DNA of 14,731 nt from Propionibacteriaceae bacterium (GCA_030528545.1 JAUMYR010000033.1:1-14731), one strand, 5' to 3'. Positions 1 through 7,428 are shown, counted from the first letter of the stretch. The notes: a model not told the origin generated them from the letters alone. Numbers and translations: made by a program.

Positions 1-36
1 GGGACGATCCCAGCGACCTGGCCGGGCAGGCGCGGT

Positions 37-1248
37 TCAGCTGATCGCGTCCAGGAAATCGTCGGCGAGTTTAGCGATGTCGTGGTGCTGGGTGACGTAG
101 GCGATGCCCAGTTCGCCCAAGCGCCGCGCCTCGGCCTCGTCCAGCGCCAGCGCTTGCCGCACCGCCTCGGCGATGGAGGCCGGGTTGCCACCCTCGGCGA
201 CGAGGGTGCATCCGGCATAGATCATCGGCGAGTGACGGGTGGCGAAGGCGTTCACGATCGGCACGCCGCTCAGCATGTAGTCGAAGATCTTGTTGGCCGA
301 CACCCCGAACTCGTACAGCGGGGACGCTTGAGAGCCGATGTAGAGCGCGTCCATCTGGCGCAGTGTGTCGAGGATCGACGCTTTCGGTACCACCCCGGCG
401 AACCTGACGTCGGCCCCCAGCGCGGCTGCCTGGGCCTCGTGGTCGGCGCGCAGCACCCCGTCCCCGATGAGGATGGCGGTGATCGGTTCGCTAGTGAGCC
501 TGCCCATCGCGGCGATGAAGTCGTCCATCGCGTTCGAGGTCGCCATGCCCCCGGCGTAGCCGATTACCCGGCGTCCCCGCGCGTGCAGGGCCTCGACGAG
601 CGAGACAATGGCTTCCGGGGCAGGGTCACAAGGCGCCGACACCTCGATCCCGTTGGGCACGTGCACCACGGGCGTCGAGATGCCCAGGCCCCGGACGTGC
701 GGCTCGATGTTGGGCAGGATCGACACGATGACGCTGGAGTTGCGGTAGGCGGACTTCTCGGCCTGGGCCATGAGCCACATGAACGGATGGCGGGGGCTGT
801 GCCCGCCCAGTTCCATGGGCGTGAGCGGCCACAGGTCGTGCACCTCGTGCACCAGCCGGGCCCCGGCGATCCGGGCGATCCGGGCGGCCATCCAGGTGTC
901 GAATGGGTAGGTCGAGGACGCGATCACGACATCTGGACGTAGCGTCGCGGCGATCCGGCGGGCCGCCAGCATCCCGCGTCCGACGAAATCGGCCATGCTG
1001 AGGACGCGGCCCGCACCGTTGCCCTCATAGCGGCGGGTCGTGATGAAGCGGTAGGTCACGCCGTCGATGACCTGCGGTGCCCCCTCGGCGTCCACCCGCG
1101 GATTGTGGTGACGCAGGTGGGAATAGCTGCCCGCGATGAGGCACACCTCGTGGCCCCGCAGCTGCCACTGCCGCGCCATCGCGTGGGGCCGGTACTCCAT
1201 GCCGAGCGACGGGCCGCCCGCATAGTGGTCGATGTAGCAGATCCGCAT
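37..1248 (-). CDS. WbuB-like family 4 glycosyltransferase
   Basis: This 403-residue protein is probably a cytoplasmic retaining glycosyltransferase (GT4, GT-B fold) that adds a sugar to the lipid-linked repeat unit. The N-terminal half carries DHYAGGPSLGMEYRP (residues 7-21) and NPRVDAEG followed by YEGNGAGRVL (74-83), a pattern I know from WbuB/WcaI-type transferases; WbuB of E. coli is an N-acetyl-L-fucosamine transferase. The nucleotide-sugar half has VPNGIE (197-202), a glycine-rich GYAGG turn (230-234) and FGVSANKIFDYMLSGVP (314-330), which in this subgroup replaces the usual E-x7-E motif. There is no signal peptide and no clear membrane segment. The reading frame stays open far upstream, but homology begins exactly at the ATG at 1248. 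No Shine-Dalgarno sequence precedes it; a TACGAT -10 box sits 7 bases upstream, suggesting leaderless initiation. It is the last gene of the left minus-strand group in view. GT4 membership is confident; the donor sugar is unknown. Confidence 0.9.
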   Translation of the reverse strand: MRICYIDHYAGGPSLGMEYRPHAMARQWQLRGHEVCLIAGSYSHLRHHNPRVDAEGAPQVIDGVTYRFITTRRYEGNGAGRVLSMADFVGRGMLAARRIAATLRPDVVIASSTYPFDTWMAARIARIAGARLVHEVHDLWPLTPMELGGHSPRHPFMWLMAQAEKSAYRNSSVIVSILPNIEPHVRGLGISTPVVHVPNGIEVSAPCDPAPEAIVSLVEALHARGRRVIGYAGGMATSNAMDDFIAAMGRLTSEPITAILIGDGVLRADHEAQAAALGADVRFAGVVPKASILDTLRQMDALYIGSQASPLYEFGVSANKIFDYMLSGVPIVNAFATRHSPMIYAGCTLVAEGGNPASIAEAVRQALALDEAEARRLGELGIAYVTQHHDIAKLADDFLDAIS

Positions 1249-1255
1249 AACCCGA

Positions 1256-1261
1256 ATCGTA
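1256..1261 (-). promoter_or_regulatory. Candidate -10 box of a leaderless promoter
   Basis: On the minus strand TACGAT matches the actinobacterial TAnnnT -10 consensus. Exactly 7 bases (TCGGGTT) separate it from the ATG at 1248, so transcription would start on or next to the A of the start codon. The absence of a ribosome-binding site before this gene agrees with that. No good -35 hexamer is seen at 17-18 bases upstream (TGGGCG or GTGGGC only), so the promoter may be weak or activator-dependent. Confidence 0.45.
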
Positions 1262-1289
1262 GTTGTGCCCGGGTTCCGCGCCCACGGTC

Positions 1290-1319
1290 CGGGTGAATCC
1301 GGCATATCGGGCGAATCCG
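1290..1319. repeat. Tandem 12-base direct repeat upstream of the leaderless start
   Basis: CGGGTGAATCCG (1290-1301) and CGGGCGAATCCG (1308-1319) match at 11 of 12 positions, with start points 18 bases apart. They lie about 42-71 bases upstream of the proposed transcription start at 1248, just above the -35 region, where activator sites are common. A shorter related string, CCCGAATCG, overlaps the -10 box at 1251-1259. This could be an operator pair; chance recurrence in GC-rich DNA cannot be excluded by eye. Confidence 0.35.
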
Positions 1320-1477
1320 CCGGCCGGGCGCCGTCCGCACCCCGGCTGGCGGACGTGGTCAGCGCGGCTCCCCAGGCCGGAGCAGGCGAGACGCCGACGC
1401 CGATAGCGGCACCGGCGGCACGCCCATGCCCAACCCACACTCGCGTCCGCGGGGTCCCTAGCCAGGCGGCACGGTCC

Positions 1478-1494
1478 GGCCGCCAACGACGGCC
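1478..1494. terminator. Possible GC-rich hairpin downstream of the GT4 gene
   Basis: GGCCG (1478-1482) and CGGCC (1490-1494) form a 5-base-pair stem with a 7-base loop, 44-60 bases beyond the stop codon of the upstream glycosyltransferase. No U-tract follows in the minus-strand RNA. Hairpins without a U-tract have been proposed as terminators in actinobacteria, but such short GC stems are frequent by chance here. Confidence 0.15.
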
Positions 1495-1537
1495 ATGCCT
1501 CACCCGGGGGTTCCCGCGGCCCGTGGCAGCGACTGCT

Positions 1538-2653
1538 TCAGAACAGGCGGCGGTAGGCGTCCAGGAGGGGCTGGACGCCCTCCTCCCAGGTCGGCAGCGG
1601 GGCCAGGTGCTCCCGGTAACCCAGAGCCGTCGTCCGGTCGATCCGGCGGAGGAAGGCGGGCAGTTCCTGGGCGGGGGAGCCGAGCACCAGCTCACCGGCC
1701 AGGCCACCGAGCCGTTTGCGCGCCTCGGGCAGGTCTGAGCACAGCGGCGCGACCCCGGCGGCGAGCGCCTCGAATAGCTTATTGGGCGACGACCAGGCAT
1801 AGGAGGTCGCCTTGGTCTCAATGAGCGACAGCGCCAGGTCCGCTCCCCGAACCAGCGAGACCACCTCGTCTGGTGGCACCGGGGCCAGGTGATGCACGAC
1901 ATCCGAACGGGACGCGGAACGCTCCACCAGTGGCAGCAACTCGCCCGCCCCGACGAACAGGACGTGGTGCCTGGCCTCCCGCTCGAAGGCCTCAAGGATC
2001 AACTCGATATTGCGCCCACCCGTCAGGTTCCCGGTGTGGACGAACAGCACCTCGTCCTCGCCGAGTCCCAGCTCGCCGCGCAGGTCTCTGGCCGGACGGT
2101 CCGCGGTGACCGACGGATAGTTGTAGACCACGACCGGGCGGGCGATCCGGTAGCGCCGCTGGTACCAGTCGGCGATCTGGTCGTTGACGGCGGTGACCAG
2201 GCGGCAGCGCCGGATTAGCCGGGACTCGATCTGCTCGGCGAGCAGCCGCTTCACCCCGGTCATGGTGGGGGTACGGGTCTCCAGCTCGTGGGGGTTGTAC
2301 ACCACCGGGGCGCCGCTGGCCCGGCTGAGCGCGAAGGCCAGCGGGAGGGCCCACACCGCGTGGGCGCTGACGACCGCCAGGTCCGCGGATGCGTAGGCCC
2401 GGTAGGCCTGCCGGTACCAGCCACCCACCTTGGTGAACCGGCTCGCCAGCGTGTCCTGCTTCGGTGCGGAGCTCCCGACCCGGTCAATGACGATCCCCGG
2501 CTCCAACTGTTCTAGCCCGGAACGCTCGTCCACCTGCAACCCGACCAGCCGGACCTCGGTGCCCCCGGAGACGGACGCGATGCTGCGGGCCATCCGCACC
2601 AGCCGGGACTCGTTATCCATCGGGGACTGGTATAGGTGCAGCGCCAGCCTCAC
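1538..2653 (-). CDS. Family 4 glycosyltransferase
   Basis: This 371-residue protein is probably a cytoplasmic GT-B glycosyltransferase for repeat-unit assembly. The N-terminal domain carries VVYNPHELETRTP (117-129), a typical acceptor-domain segment of GT4 enzymes, followed by CRLVTAVNDQIADWY (150-164) and VVVYNYPS (174-181). The C-terminal donor domain begins near LFVHTGNLTGGRNIE (203-217), with FVGAGE (233-238) and SSPNKLFEALAAGVAPL (288-304), the latter in the place of the E-x7-E nucleotide-sugar motif. The start codon is GTG at 2653; its last bases form GTGA with the TGA of the amidotransferase gene, a 4-base overlap that suggests translational coupling. No signal peptide is seen. Sharing an operon with the amidotransferase, it may transfer the amidinated sugar, but that is inference. 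Confidence 0.88.
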   Translation of the reverse strand: MRLALHLYQSPMDNESRLVRMARSIASVSGGTEVRLVGLQVDERSGLEQLEPGIVIDRVGSSAPKQDTLASRFTKVGGWYRQAYRAYASADLAVVSAHAVWALPLAFALSRASGAPVVYNPHELETRTPTMTGVKRLLAEQIESRLIRRCRLVTAVNDQIADWYQRRYRIARPVVVYNYPSVTADRPARDLRGELGLGEDEVLFVHTGNLTGGRNIELILEAFEREARHHVLFVGAGELLPLVERSASRSDVVHHLAPVPPDEVVSLVRGADLALSLIETKATSYAWSSPNKLFEALAAGVAPLCSDLPEARKRLGGLAGELVLGSPAQELPAFLRRIDRTTALGYREHLAPLPTWEEGVQPLLDAYRRLF

Positions 2654-3771
2654 TTCGGATACCAGCCCCTCTTGCGCAGGAAATTGACACCACTCCTCAG
2701 GAATTGCACGAAACCGTAAGAGTTCTTGTAGTCCCGGAAGGACTTCACCGGGGCCGCCATGATCTCCTCGAACTCGGCCTCGCTGAGGTTGAGCTTGCGG
2801 CAGAACAACTCCCGGTCCTCGGCGATCATCGACTCGGGATAGTCCGTGCTCTCCAATTCTTTCAGGGCCTCGTCACGGGTGATCTGACCCGAGTTGATGA
2901 GGTCGGACAGGTGGCCACGACGCTTGTCGATGCCGAACTTCACCGGCAGGATGTAACCCTGGACGAAGCGGGTGAAAATGCTCTCAAAATGCTTGCCCGC
3001 ATAGGGACGCCAGTCGAGTTCGGCCTTCATCTGCTCGATCGCGGCGGCCTTGTTATAGTCGAAATAATTGAGGACGCTGACGATCCGCACCCGGGCGACG
3101 AGGTTGGTGTAACCCAGTTCCGCGAACCCGAAATGGGGGTAGCTGGTCAGCTTCTCCCGGCCGAACTGGTCGTGCACCGCCTTGATATAGCGCCAGTCGG
3201 AATGCCCATAGGACCACGATGGGACGCTGATCGCCTCGGTGCGGAAGTTCATGCCGGAGATGATGTACTTGATGTTGTATTTGCGGGCGTATTGCCACAT
3301 ACAGGCCTGGATCGCGTGATCGGTCGGGACGTCGGCGTCCGGGGTCGAGGCCAGCAGGAAGGAGCGCTGCAGGTCGTGGAACTGGCGTGGCTCCAGCACC
3401 TCGGTGACCAGATCGAGGCCCAGGGCCTTCACGGTCTTGGCGACATTGGAGTCGGCGAGTTCGGTGTTCCAGCCGTTGTCGACGTGGATGACCAGGGGGC
3501 GCAGCCCCAGCTCGCGCACCTTGACCGCCACCGAGGTCGAGTCCACCCCGCCGCTTAACCCGATCAGGCAGTCATAGCGGAACCGGTTCCCCGCCCGCTT
3601 GATCTCGGCCGCGAGCGCGTCCAGCTTGTGGCGTCCGTCCTCACCGGTGAACACCCGGGAAGACAACAGCTGGTCGTAGCGGCGGCAGTGATTGCACACC
3701 CCGTCCACGAGTTCTAGCGCGGGGTCATCGATGCTGCGCATCACGCAACGGCGGCATTCGAGTACGGTCAT
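2650..3771 (-). CDS. N-acetyl sugar amidotransferase (WbpG/PseA/WbuX family)
   Basis: This 373-residue protein belongs to the PP-loop ATPase family that turns an N-acetyl group on a nucleotide sugar into an acetamidino group, as WbpG does for the P. aeruginosa O5 O-antigen and PseA-type enzymes do for nonulosonic acids. The N-terminus has paired cysteines, C6-x2-C9 in CRRCVM and C26-x2-C29 in GVCNHC, as in family members, probably binding metal. The ATP-pyrophosphatase loop SGGVDS lies at 73-78. The length is normal. The ATG at 3771 is chosen because GAAGGGA precedes it at proper spacing and the family-typical sequence starts there; a TTG 84 bases upstream would add only an atypical Ser/Gly-rich stretch. 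Known WbpG works with HisH- and HisF-like partners that supply ammonia; neither is in the window. It heads the left minus-strand operon, divergent from a sugar dehydrogenase. The family is sure; the exact substrate is not. Confidence 0.93.
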   Translation of the reverse strand: MTVLECRRCVMRSIDDPALELVDGVCNHCRRYDQLLSSRVFTGEDGRHKLDALAAEIKRAGNRFRYDCLIGLSGGVDSTSVAVKVRELGLRPLVIHVDNGWNTELADSNVAKTVKALGLDLVTEVLEPRQFHDLQRSFLLASTPDADVPTDHAIQACMWQYARKYNIKYIISGMNFRTEAISVPSWSYGHSDWRYIKAVHDQFGREKLTSYPHFGFAELGYTNLVARVRIVSVLNYFDYNKAAAIEQMKAELDWRPYAGKHFESIFTRFVQGYILPVKFGIDKRRGHLSDLINSGQITRDEALKELESTDYPESMIAEDRELFCRKLNLSEAEFEEIMAAPVKSFRDYKNSYGFVQFLRSGVNFLRKRGWYPK

Positions 3772-3966
3772 GGGCGTCCCTTCGATCGCGGCCAACCCGT
3801 CGGCGGCGCTGGAATATGTCGTTGACGATCCGCCGTGACTGGTGCCCGCCGACAACCTCCGAATCTACCACCCCCGTGTTCCGGGTAGTCCCGGCGCGGG
3901 CAGTGGGCAGGTTAGACTTCGTGATGGCTCCTCGGGCGGCCGAGCGAGCACTGAGGAGGAGAAGCC
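3772..3966. promoter_or_regulatory. Divergent promoter region
   Basis: This 195-base gap lies between two divergent genes, the amidotransferase on the minus strand and the dehydrogenase on the plus strand, and should hold both promoters. On the plus strand TAGACT (3913-3918) fits a -10 box and would give a leader of roughly 40 bases; no convincing -35 is seen at standard spacing. On the minus strand TAGATT (complement of 3862-3867) is a possible -10. A TTGACG at 3822-3827 on the plus strand resembles a -35 but has no -10 at the right distance. Shared control of the two genes is possible but unproven. Confidence 0.4.
3954..3960 (+). promoter_or_regulatory. Consensus Shine-Dalgarno that fixes a TTG start
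   Basis: AGGAGGA at 3954-3960 is a full match to the anti-Shine-Dalgarno sequence and ends 6 bases before the TTG at 3967. It decides the start of the downstream dehydrogenase, because no ATG or GTG in that frame lies near it and the Rossmann fold begins at the next residues. It is the strongest ribosome-binding site in the window, perhaps offsetting the weak TTG codon. Confidence 0.8.
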
Positions 3967-5256
3967 TTGAAGATTTCAGTCGTCGCTCTCGGCAAGATCG
4001 GGTTGCCTTTGGCGGTGCAGTTCGCGTCGATGGGCCACGAGGTGGTCGGGGTCGACATCCAACAGAGCGTGGTGGATCAGGTCAACGCCGCCAGGGAGCC
4101 CTTCCCCGGCGAGGCCCACCTGCAAGAGAAACTGTCCGAGTTGGTTCCGGCGGGCAAGCTGCGGGCGACCACCGACTACGCCGACGCGATCCCCGGCTCG
4201 GAGGCCATCGTCATCGTCGTCCCGCTGTTCGTCAACGACGAGACCTGGCAGCCGGATTTCGGATGGATGGAATCGGCTACGCGCAGCTTCTCCGAACACC
4301 TGAGCCCGGGAACCCTCATCAGCTACGAAACCACCCTGCCGGTCGGCACCACCCGCAACCGGTGGAAGCCCATGATCGAAGAGATCTCTGGCCTGACCGA
4401 GGGCAAGGACTTCCACCTAGTGTTCTCCCCGGAGCGCGTCCTCACCGGCCGGGTATTCGAAGACCTGCGCAAGTACCCCAAGCTGGTCGGCGGTCTGACC
4501 CCCGAGGGCACCGCCCGGGGCATCGACTTCTACCGGCAGGTGCTCACCTTCGACCCCCGCCCCGACCTGCCTCAGGGCAACGGGGTCTGGGACATGGGCA
4601 GCGCGGAGGCCGCCGAGATGGCTAAACTCGCCGAGACCACCTACCGGGACGTCAACATCGGACTGGCCAACCAGTTCGGCAAGTTCGCCGCCGCGCACGG
4701 CATCGACGTCTACAAGGTCATCGAGGCCTCGAACTCGCAGCCCTATAGTCACATCCACCGGCCCGGCATCGCCGTCGGCGGCCACTGCATCCCGGTCTAT
4801 CCACGGCTGTACCTCTACACCGACCCGGACGCCAGCATCGTCCGGGTAGCCCGCGAAGCGAACATGACCATGCCGGAATATGCCATCGGGCTGGCTGAGG
4901 GGGCGCTCGGCGGCCTGGAGGGCAAGACCGTCGTCGTGCTCGGCGCCTCCTACCGGGGCCGGGTCAAGGAGACCGCCTTCTCCGGGGTATTCCCGACGGT
5001 GGACGGGCTCACCAGGCGTGGGGCGAGGGTGCTGGTCCACGACCCGATGTTCACCGCCGATGAATTGCGGGGCCACGGCTTCGTCCCATACCAGCTGGGC
5101 ACCCCCGTGGACGCGGCCATCCTCCAAGCCGACCACCCCGAGTACCGTGACCTCACCCCGGCCGACCTGCCGGGAATCCGGGTCCTCGTGGATGGTCGCG
5201 GTGCGCTCGATGCGAGCGTGTGGCAGGGCGTCGACTACCGCGTGATCGGGGCCTGA
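3967..5256 (+). CDS. Divergent nucleotide-sugar dehydrogenase (WecC/UGDH superfamily)
   Basis: This 429-residue protein is an NAD-dependent UDP-sugar 6-dehydrogenase that oxidises the C6 hydroxyl to a uronic acid in two steps. The N-terminal Rossmann domain starts [16 protein letters not shown] (5-20), with Ala7 where the GxGxxG motif normally begins. The mid-domain has [10 protein letters not shown] (121-130) and [15 protein letters not shown] (153-167). The catalytic core includes Lys220 in [13 protein letters not shown] (219-231) and Cys274 in GGHCIPVYP (271-279), so it should be active. The C-terminal UDP-binding domain carries [13 protein letters not shown] (324-336) in place of the more usual GLxFKxxxxD pattern. 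It starts with TTG behind a consensus ribosome-binding site. It is the only plus-strand gene, transcribed divergently from the amidotransferase and overlapping the tail of rmlA. The motifs are closer to UDP-ManNAc dehydrogenase (WecC)-type enzymes than to UDP-glucose dehydrogenase, but the substrate is not certain. Confidence 0.9.
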   Translation: MKISVVALGKIGLPLAVQFASMGHEVVGVDIQQSVVDQVNAAREPFPGEAHLQEKLSELVPAGKLRATTDYADAIPGSEAIVIVVPLFVNDETWQPDFGWMESATRSFSEHLSPGTLISYETTLPVGTTRNRWKPMIEEISGLTEGKDFHLVFSPERVLTGRVFEDLRKYPKLVGGLTPEGTARGIDFYRQVLTFDPRPDLPQGNGVWDMGSAEAAEMAKLAETTYRDVNIGLANQFGKFAAAHGIDVYKVIEASNSQPYSHIHRPGIAVGGHCIPVYPRLYLYTDPDASIVRVAREANMTMPEYAIGLAEGALGGLEGKTVVVLGASYRGRVKETAFSGVFPTVDGLTRRGARVLVHDPMFTADELRGHGFVPYQLGTPVDAAILQADHPEYRDLTPADLPGIRVLVDGRGALDASVWQGVDYRVIGA

Positions 5257-6122
5257 GCGCGGTCCTCTAGCAGGCTGAGCAGATAGTCGCCATAACCCGA
5301 CTTGATGAGGGCTTCGGCGCGCTGGCGAAGTTCCTCATCGGAAAGGAAACCGCGTCTCCAGGCGATTTCCTCCGGGCAGCCGACCTGCATGCCTTGCCGG
5401 GCCTGGATCGTGCGGACGAAGTTGCTCGCGTCGTTCAAGGAGTCGAAGGTTCCGGTATCCAGCCAGGCCGTCCCCCGGGGCAGGATCGATACCTGAAGCT
5501 GTCCGCGCTCCAGGTAGACCCGGTTGATGTCGGTGATCTCGTACTCTCCCCGCGCCGAGGGAGTGAGGTTCGCCGCGATGTCGTAGACGGACTCGTCATA
5601 GAAATAGAGTCCCGGAACGGCGTAGTGGGACTTGGGCTGGGCCGGTTTCTCCTCGATGGAGACGGCCCGGCCATCGGCGTCGAACTCCACGACTCCGTAG
5701 GCCTGGGGATTGGCAACGTAATAGCCGAACACGGCAGCGCCGTCGATATCGTTGAACTGGTGAAGCCGAGAACCGAGGCCCGTCCCATAGAAGATGTTGT
5801 CGCCCAGCACGAGACAGGTTTTGTTGCCAGCCCCGAACTCGGCCCCGATCGTGAATGCCTGTGCCAGGCCCTTGGGCTCTGGTTGGGTCGCATAGGTGAT
5901 ATTGACCCCGCAGAATGACCCGTCCCCGAGCAACCGGCGGAATCCATCGGATTCGTGAGGTGTGGTGATGACCAGAATGTCTTTGATCCCCGCCAGCAGA
6001 AGAGTGGACAGCGGGTAGTAGATCATGGGTTTGTCATAGACCGGCATCAGTTGCTTACTGTTCGCTAGGGTCAGCGGGTGCAACCGGGTGCCGGATCCTC
6101 CAGCCAGAATGATGCCATGCAT
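5235..6122 (-). CDS. rmlA: Glucose-1-phosphate thymidylyltransferase RmlA
   Basis: This 295-residue enzyme makes dTDP-glucose from glucose-1-phosphate and dTTP, the first step to dTDP-L-rhamnose and other dTDP-deoxysugars. The nucleotidyltransferase signature is intact: LAGGSGTRL (6-14), Lys23 in [23 protein letters not shown] (35-46), LGDNIFYG (106-113, Asp108 likely metal ligand), VSIEEKP (154-160), GLYFYD (171-176), EYEITDIN (193-200) and [11 protein letters not shown] (219-229). Length is typical of RmlA and there is no fused domain. The ATG at 6122 is followed at once by the GIILAGG strand. No clear Shine-Dalgarno is present; GACAAT lies 6 bases upstream and might be a degenerate -10 for a leaderless start. 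Its 3' end overlaps the convergent dehydrogenase by 22 bases. rmlB, rmlC and rmlD are not in the window and must lie elsewhere if rhamnose is the product. Confidence 0.97.
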   Translation of the reverse strand: MHGIILAGGSGTRLHPLTLANSKQLMPVYDKPMIYYPLSTLLLAGIKDILVITTPHESDGFRRLLGDGSFCGVNITYATQPEPKGLAQAFTIGAEFGAGNKTCLVLGDNIFYGTGLGSRLHQFNDIDGAAVFGYYVANPQAYGVVEFDADGRAVSIEEKPAQPKSHYAVPGLYFYDESVYDIAANLTPSARGEYEITDINRVYLERGQLQVSILPRGTAWLDTGTFDSLNDASNFVRTIQARQGMQVGCPEEIAWRRGFLSDEELRQRAEALIKSGYGDYLLSLLEDRAQAPITR

Positions 6123-6239
6123 GCCCGAATTGTCCCACGCCGCAGAGTCACCGCTTAGGCGGGTGGAACCCAGGCCAGCCGGATTACGTGAGCTGGGCGG
6201 CTATGACCCTGGTCGTGTGATTGGTCGGCTTTGGTGGGC
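6123..6239. promoter_or_regulatory. Intergenic region upstream of rmlA with an imperfect inverted repeat
   Basis: This 117-base gap separates the polymerase gene from rmlA on the same strand and is the second largest same-strand gap in the window. It contains paired arms CCAGG/CCTGG (6170-6174 with 6208-6212) enclosing AGCCG/CGGCT (6177-6181 with 6198-6202), and a small palindrome CCGCTTAGGCGG at 6151-6162. These could terminate the upstream operon, attenuate read-through into rmlA, or bind a regulator. No strong -10/-35 pair is apparent. Confidence 0.3.
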
Positions 6240-7415
6240 TTAGCCTCCCGTGTTGATGACCGGAACGGGAGGGGGCGGCACATCGGTACCGGCCAGCCAG
6301 TGTCCCAGCTGGTTGTCGATGAACACCGGGATGAGGACGGTTCTGATGTCCTCGACTCCGCTGGTGAGCGCCAGCCAGACCAGGGCGAGGAGAAGCGCCA
6401 GCAGCGTGATCCTGAGTGAGCGGCCAGGTTTCTTCTTCGCCCACCCGGCCGCGAGGATAGCGGCCCCGATATAGCTGGCGAAGATGACGGGCCGGACCAG
6501 ACGCTCGAAGGAGGAGTTGACGAGCAGCAATGGGGTGAATGCCAGCAGCACATAGGTCATTCGGCCCAGCACCGTCAGGAAAGACTGGGCGTGCTCGGAG
6601 AGCGAATCGCGGCCGAGGCGGTCCGCGGCTTTCAGTAGATACTGGATGAACCCGATGACCAGCCCCACCTTGAACCAGGACACGAGGAACCCGAAGCGGG
6701 CCGAGGTGGTGAACCATTCGGTTACCTTCGTCGGCATGCCGACGGCCGACAGCAGCGTCGCGATCTGATCTGCCGCGCCGCTCCACACGATGGGAATGGC
6801 GATGGCCGATACCACCATTCCCGCGATCCCGAGACGGCGAATCCACCGCTCGTCCCAGGCTAATCCGACCAGGACGAAGGGAAGCACCAGGATGCTGGAG
6901 AAGTGGATCAACGTCGCCACGGCGACCAGGAACACGAAGGCCAGGACGGAGCGGCGGGTACGCTGTGTGAGGAAGCGGAAGCCGAAAATGATGAAGGACA
7001 GCGCCAGCGTGGAGCGCATCTGTACCAGGTCATAGGTAAAGGAGAAGACCAGGTATAGCGCCAGGACCATCCCGAACTCTCGGGTGTGACGCCGGGTGCC
7101 CAGGTATAGCAGGATCATGGACAGCAGCGAACTCGCCGCGAAAAAGCCCTGATAGGTGAGTCCGAAGAACTTTCCGGCTTCCATCAGCAGGGAGAACAAC
7201 GGCTCGCGTCCCAGCTCAAGCAATTCGACGAAGGTGTACCGGTAGGTGTCCTCGTAGTTCTTCCAGTCGGGGTTGTTGACGCTGGTCCACTGCACGATCC
7301 ACATCAGGGTGAACAGCAGCAGGGTCGCTACGGTGTGGAACAGCCGGGCAAGCCCGGTACCGCGCAGCGGCAGGCAGAAAAGCATGAGCACCACAAGGGC
7401 GATGGACACGATCAC
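6240..7415 (-). CDS. EpsG/Wzy-like polysaccharide polymerase
   Basis: This 391-residue integral membrane protein has about ten hydrophobic segments and the features of the EpsG family, which polymerise exported repeat units outside the membrane. Visible family marks are NNPDWKNYEDTY (47-58) in the first outside loop, EPLFSLL (71-77), the Q-M-R-x-x-L-A stretch (132-138) at a helix start, and LIHFSSIL (169-176). The C-terminus is short and proline-rich (DVPPPPVPVINTGG, 378-391), which is unusual. Translation starts with GTG at 7415; the GAGGA ribosome-binding site overlaps the stop codon of the flippase gene 13 bases upstream, implying coupled expression. With the flippase before it, the context strongly suggests Wzy function. 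The repeat unit and linkage are unknown. Polymerases of this kind are too variable for a finer call. Confidence 0.85.
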   Translation of the reverse strand: MIVSIALVVLMLFCLPLRGTGLARLFHTVATLLLFTLMWIVQWTSVNNPDWKNYEDTYRYTFVELLELGREPLFSLLMEAGKFFGLTYQGFFAASSLLSMILLYLGTRRHTREFGMVLALYLVFSFTYDLVQMRSTLALSFIIFGFRFLTQRTRRSVLAFVFLVAVATLIHFSSILVLPFVLVGLAWDERWIRRLGIAGMVVSAIAIPIVWSGAADQIATLLSAVGMPTKVTEWFTTSARFGFLVSWFKVGLVIGFIQYLLKAADRLGRDSLSEHAQSFLTVLGRMTYVLLAFTPLLLVNSSFERLVRPVIFASYIGAAILAAGWAKKKPGRSLRITLLALLLALVWLALTSGVEDIRTVLIPVFIDNQLGHWLAGTDVPPPPVPVINTGG

Positions 7416-7428
7416 GGTGACACCATCC

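Larger units (their letters stand above)
1249..1537. other. 289-base intergenic gap between two glycosyltransferase genes
   Basis: No gene is supported here. The frames open across it give low-complexity R/G/A/P-rich translations with no recognisable domain, as expected from GC-rich noncoding DNA. It is unusually long for a locus whose other same-strand gaps are 48 bases or less, apart from the 117 bases before rmlA. It contains a candidate leaderless -10 box, a 12-base direct repeat and a GC-rich hairpin, all listed separately. The 10-mer CACGGTCCGG also occurs twice, at 1283-1292 and 1470-1479. The simplest reading is a terminator or processing region for the upstream gene followed by a separate promoter for the downstream glycosyltransferase. 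Confidence 0.6.

Noticed and set aside
1249..1995. Upstream extension of the left glycosyltransferase frame to a 652-residue protein
   Set aside because: The frame is open only because of high GC. The extra translation is R/P/S-rich without domain features and overlaps the real upstream glycosyltransferase; homology starts at the ATG at 1248.
2704..3558. Long plus-strand open frame opposite the amidotransferase
   Set aside because: It is a mirror of the real gene's codon bias: the translation is rich in G/R/D/H/V, lacks recognisable motifs, and the minus-strand product has clear catalytic motifs.
3822..3850. TTGACG as a -35 box for the plus-strand gene
   Set aside because: No TAnnnT hexamer lies 16-19 bases downstream, so there is no paired promoter; the only reasonable -10 (3913-3918) is far away.
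3772..3855. Longer form of the amidotransferase starting with TTG at 3855
   Set aside because: The added 28 residues are Ser/Gly/Ala-rich and unlike the family N-terminus, while the ATG at 3771 has a suitable ribosome-binding site directly before the CxxC motif.
3816..4625. Plus-strand open frame overlapping the start of the dehydrogenase in another frame
   Set aside because: Its translation is arginine/proline/glycine-rich with no domain, and it overlaps a well supported dehydrogenase that has a consensus ribosome-binding site.
6151..6162. CCGCTTAGGCGG palindrome as a terminator
   Set aside because: The stem is only four base pairs and no T-run follows on either strand; it is mentioned only as part of the rmlA upstream region.
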